Positions 61,400 through 64,000 of a DNA stretch of 64,000 nt are shown one piece after another; the first letter of the stretch is position 1; each line of letters opens with the position of its first letter. The position numbers were made by a program, and so were the translations under genes. Source of the DNA: Flammeovirga yaeyamensis (GTDB lineage: Bacteria; Bacteroidota; Bacteroidia; Cytophagales; Flammeovirgaceae); assembly GCF_018736045.1 (NCBI RefSeq), contig NZ_CP076132.1, forward strand, positions 3,519,501 to 3,583,500, written 5' to 3'. The notes under the pieces were generated by a model. That model did not search any database and had not been told where the DNA came from. It worked only from the letters and a program-made list of their open reading frames with translations.

Positions 61400-62641
61400 T
61401 TATTTTTCAAAGTTCATTACCACTTCAGTAATAATCTCAACACACTCATTTAATTGTTCTTCGTTGATGACCAATGGAGGAGCAAAACGGATGATGTTAC
61501 CATGTGTAGGTTTTGCAAGAAGTCCTTTATCCATTAATGCGTAACAGATTTTTGTAGCAGTCGATGATTCTTCTGTATCGTTAACAATCAAGGCATTCAA
61601 TAAACCTTTACCTCTAACATTCACCAAAAGATCTGTTTTACCACAAAGTTCTGTCATTTTCTCTCTGAAGATATTACCCAAATGGAAAGCATTTTCCATT
61701 AATTTTTCTTCTTCAAGAACGTTCAATGCTTCTACCATAACTGCACAACCAAGTGGGTTACCACCGTAAGTTGAACCGTGCTCACCTGGCTTGAATACAT
61801 CCATAACTTCAGATGAAGTCAATACCGCAGATACTGGGTAGAAACCACCTGATATCGCTTTACCAAGAATAACCATATCTGGTTTGAACTCGTCGTAATC
61901 AGAGGCTAACAACTTACCTGTTCTACCTACACCCGTTTGTACTTCGTCTACCATGAAAAGTACATTGTGCTTTTTACATAGTTCTTGACAAGCCTTTAAA
62001 TATCCTTCATCAGGAAGATATACACCTGCTTCGCCTTGAATAGGCTCTAACCATAGACCGGCTACGTTAGGGTTTTGAAGTGCTTCTTCTACTGCTGATA
62101 AATCATTGTAAGGAATGATATTAAAACCTGGCATATAAGGGCCAAAGTTTGTTGTGGCAACAGGGTCAGTTGATGCTGAAATAATTGTAGTCGTTCTACC
62201 GTGGAAGTTCTTCTCTACACCAACAATGATTGCCTCATTTGCTGGAATACCTTTTTTCTCATAACCCCACTTACGCGCCAATTTGATAGCTGTTTCGTTT
62301 CCTTCAGCACCTGTGTTCATCAAGATGGCTCTTTCGAATCCAAAAGTATCGCAAAGTTTCTTTTCTGCAATACCTAATTGATCGCTATAAAATGCTCTTG
62401 AAGTAAGCGTTAGCTTGGATGCTTGTTCAATCATCACGTTCAAAATACGAGGATGAACGTGTCCTTGGTTTACTGCGGAGTAAGCCGAAAGAAAATCGTA
62501 ATACCTTTTTCCTTCTACATCCCATACAAATACGCCTTCACCTTTAGAAAGTACAACAGGAAGGGGAGCATAGTTATTCGCACCATACTTCTTCTCCATC
62601 TCCATTGCTTCTTGCGAAGTCATAGCCATTACATTTTCCAT
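61400..62641 (-). CDS. rocD: Ornithine aminotransferase
   Basis: 413 aa, a class III aminotransferase of expected length. EKKYGANNYAPLPVVLSKGE at the start, GKRYYDFLSAYSAVNQGHVH, FMVDEVQTGVGRTGK and the PLP-lysine motif ILGKAISGGFYPVSAV (~residue 260) identify RocD; GSTYGGNPLGCAVM is also typical. It transfers the delta-amino group of ornithine to 2-oxoglutarate, giving glutamate semialdehyde and linking arginine and proline metabolism. Single gene in this window. Confidence 0.94.
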   Translation of the reverse strand: MENVMAMTSQEAMEMEKKYGANNYAPLPVVLSKGEGVFVWDVEGKRYYDFLSAYSAVNQGHVHPRILNVMIEQASKLTLTSRAFYSDQLGIAEKKLCDTFGFERAILMNTGAEGNETAIKLARKWGYEKKGIPANEAIIVGVEKNFHGRTTTIISASTDPVATTNFGPYMPGFNIIPYNDLSAVEEALQNPNVAGLWLEPIQGEAGVYLPDEGYLKACQELCKKHNVLFMVDEVQTGVGRTGKLLASDYDEFKPDMVILGKAISGGFYPVSAVLTSSEVMDVFKPGEHGSTYGGNPLGCAVMVEALNVLEEEKLMENAFHLGNIFREKMTELCGKTDLLVNVRGKGLLNALIVNDTEESSTATKICYALMDKGLLAKPTHGNIIRFAPPLVINEEQLNECVEIITEVVMNFEK

Positions 62642-62760
62642 AGTAAAAGATTGATATTAAATGTTTATATGTTATATGTGTCCTCAAATATGAGAGTAAA
62701 GGACTACTTATCCAACAATATATTGAAGAATAATATTATAATTATTCAATATTATTAGAA

Positions 62761-62797
62761 AAAAATCCCGATGTAAGGGTTACATCAGGATTTTTAT
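62761..62797 (-). terminator. Orphan leftward terminator upstream of rocD
   Basis: ATCCcGATGTAA and TTACATCaGGAT pair around GGG, with A-runs to the left (T-run on the minus strand). It lies upstream of rocD, so it does not terminate rocD; see the tail-like frame at 62820-62855. Confidence 0.65.
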
Positions 62798-62938
62798 AAA
62801 TGTGTTTTATGTTACTTAATCTTCCCAATTGATATCGTCGTTATCAATAACTTATTTTAATTAAATGGAATCTTTGGATTCCTTTTTTATTATTCACAGA
62901 TTTATGTTAGCTAAACTTATAATCGAAATTAAGCTAAC

Positions 62939-63586
62939 ATGATATTATTAGAATCTCTCAACATCTTAAATGACTCAACAATTACCGAACAAGTAATCAA
63001 AGTAGTTAATGATACTATAGTGTATCACATTCATATGGATAACTTAGTTACTTCTGTAGAACCATCATTCTTAGATAAATTCCTTGAGTTTAAATTTTCG
63101 GATGTGATTAGTTTAATAGGCTTAAGTCTTACAATTATTTTTTTCGGATGGAATATTAAAAGAACTAATGCTTTAATTAAAGATCAAAGAGAATATGAAA
63201 GTAAAAGGTTATCTAACCAAAGAGAATATGAAAAAGATATGTTTGAGTTGGAACAGAAAAAACAATTAAATAACTGGAAACGAGATAAGTTACTAGAACT
63301 TTGGGAAAAGAACGTAGAAAAAGATCTGAATGAATTAAAAGGGATTTGTATTAATCTATTTTTGACAAAAGATGATAGGTTCTATATGAAAGGAATAAGT
63401 CCAGATGATTTTGAAGAAGTGATGATGACTTTAGCCTTAGAACATAGTAATCATATACTTGAAATTCAAGCTAGGTTAAGCGTTTTCCTAGCTATATTGA
63501 ATTCCCAAGAAGGCATTGATAAGTTTTGTAAAAGTATTATCTCGAAATTTGATATACTTATAGAAAATGTGGCAAAAACAAAGTAA
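62939..63586 (+). CDS. Membrane-anchored coiled-coil protein, unknown
   Basis: 215 aa. A polar N-terminal part (MILLESLNILNDSTITEQVI) precedes a membrane helix VISLIGLSLTIIFFGW (~residues 58-73), then a charged coiled coil (RTNALIKDQREYESKRLSNQ, EYEKDMFELEQKKQLNNWKR) and a helical tail. No family is recognised. A second, incomplete gene with a closely similar start (MILLEILTVLNDS) begins at 63800, so this is a tandem family. Function unknown. Confidence 0.65.
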   Translation: MILLESLNILNDSTITEQVIKVVNDTIVYHIHMDNLVTSVEPSFLDKFLEFKFSDVISLIGLSLTIIFFGWNIKRTNALIKDQREYESKRLSNQREYEKDMFELEQKKQLNNWKRDKLLELWEKNVEKDLNELKGICINLFLTKDDRFYMKGISPDDFEEVMMTLALEHSNHILEIQARLSVFLAILNSQEGIDKFCKSIISKFDILIENVAKTK

Positions 63587-63740
63587 AGATCATGAAGAAT
63601 ATAATATCAAACTAAACCAAAGTATAAAAGATATGAATAAAGATATGATGTTAGAATTGTCATATATATTAGGAATAGAAACAAAGTTTTGGGATAAGCT
63701 AGATATCAAGTATTTGGAAGATCAGACAACAAAAAAATAA
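63567..63740 (+). CDS. Small charged protein, 57 aa, overlapping the previous gene
   Basis: ATG at 63567 overlaps the end of the preceding gene by 20 bases, as in translational coupling. The product is MWQKQSKDHEEYNIKLNQ... with KDMNKDMMLELSYILGIETK and FWDKLDIKYLEDQTTKK; soluble, lysine-rich, no known family. It ends 59 bases before the next paralogue. Support is the intact frame and placement only. Confidence 0.45.
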   Translation: MWQKQSKDHEEYNIKLNQSIKDMNKDMMLELSYILGIETKFWDKLDIKYLEDQTTKK

Positions 63741-63799
63741 AACCATTCTAATATTTTTTTACAGCTTTATATTGACTAAACATAAAATCAAACAAACTA

Positions 63800-64000
63800 A
63801 TGATACTATTAGAAATTCTCACAGTCTTAAACGACTCTATCACACAATCTCAACCAATCATTGATACAGTATTCATAACTCAAACAGATACTATAGTCCA
63901 AACACAAATCGATACTGTGTATCAAATTAAAGCCTCTATTGATTCTGTAGTACATCACGTTCGTGTTGATAGTATGCCAAAGGCAAAAGATGATTATTCC
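63800..64000 (+). CDS. Paralogue of the 62939 membrane protein, cut by the window end
   Basis: The frame starts ATG at 63800 (MILLEILTVLNDSITQSQPI) and is open for 67 codons to the last base of the window. The first 13 residues match the gene at 62939; the following part (DTVFITQTDTIVQTQIDTVY, VVHHVRVDSM) is a Thr/Val/Asp-rich pseudo-repeat (xTDTIVQTxIDTV). It probably continues into a membrane helix and coiled coil like its neighbour. Confidence 0.6.
   Translation, partial: MILLEILTVLNDSITQSQPIIDTVFITQTDTIVQTQIDTVYQIKASIDSVVHHVRVDSMPKAKDDYS

Noticed and set aside
1-64000. tRNA or rRNA genes
   Set aside because: Read for the T-arm pattern GGTTCRAATCC with matching acceptor stems and for conserved rRNA stretches; none was found, though a covariance search was not possible.
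1-64000. Insertion sequence or prophage
   Set aside because: No transposase, integrase or phage structural genes were recognised; repeats are non-coding.

Overview
This AT-rich window comes from a member of the Bacteroidota, most likely a marine Cytophagales close to Flammeovirga. The lineage call is an inference. It rests on the UpxY/NusG-like leader of the polysaccharide operon, the DUF4625, DUF5777, MbnP and FUSC proteins, the glycine-rich RRM protein, promoters of the TTG-N19/20-TAnnTTTG type, and Gram-negative lipoproteins. No rRNA, tRNA, CRISPR array, transposase or prophage was found.

Layout. Positions 1-1558 hold the end of a winged-helix regulator and a HEPN/MNT toxin-antitoxin pair whose nucleotidyltransferase gene is frameshifted. 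Positions 1574-18560 form one long rightward polysaccharide operon: UpxY antiterminator, UDP-glucuronate 4-epimerase, Wzx flippase, Wzy-like polymerase, four glycosyltransferases, three hexapeptide acyltransferases, a PAPS-dependent sulfotransferase, UDP-xylose synthase and GDP-mannose dehydratase. These are followed by a DUF2061 membrane protein with CysC-CysD-CysN (sulfate activation to PAPS) and GDP-fucose synthase. A WecA/TagO-type initiating transferase follows at 18811. Together these genes predict a secreted sulfated polymer likely to contain fucose, xylose and galacturonate. The PAPS supply is encoded inside the cluster, and no sulfate-reduction genes are visible in the window. This is the most interesting system here.

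Positions 20-36 kb are mostly leftward genes: a TPR lipid-export or periplasmic-type protein, an M61 peptidase, HemB, a second HEPN/MNT pair (also frameshifted), a terpene/squalene-synthase-like protein, an MscS channel, an RRM protein, an MBOAT O-acyltransferase with an SGNH-like partner, a YciA thioesterase and ArgS. Positions 36-48 kb are mainly rightward: a GT2, RlmI, an unknown gene between two MITE-like repeats, dCTP deaminase, an MbnP/MbnH-type copper-protein and diheme-enzyme pair, a histidine-rich DUF4625 lipoprotein (leftward), a FUSC protein, a SpoIIE phosphatase and a double ABC ATPase. Positions 48.9-64 kb hold an acidic unknown protein, a DnaJ-TPR membrane protein, phosphoglucomutase, two small unknown membrane proteins, a cytochrome c-YceI-DUF5777 operon, a GH20 hexosaminidase, an ABM monooxygenase, ornithine aminotransferase and a tandem family of unknown membrane proteins cut by the window end.

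The intergenic spaces are rich in repeats. At least four dispersed palindromic or purine-rich families occur, mostly at gene ends: the GGCCTTGGCC family (12 copies, four of them inside a 151-bp tandem array), the CCAGGAAT hairpin family, the GTTAACGCTCG family and 7-bp purine-rich strings. There is also a MITE-like pair and a pair of GGACGTTGCA hairpins. All identifications come from reading the sequence. No database search was run.
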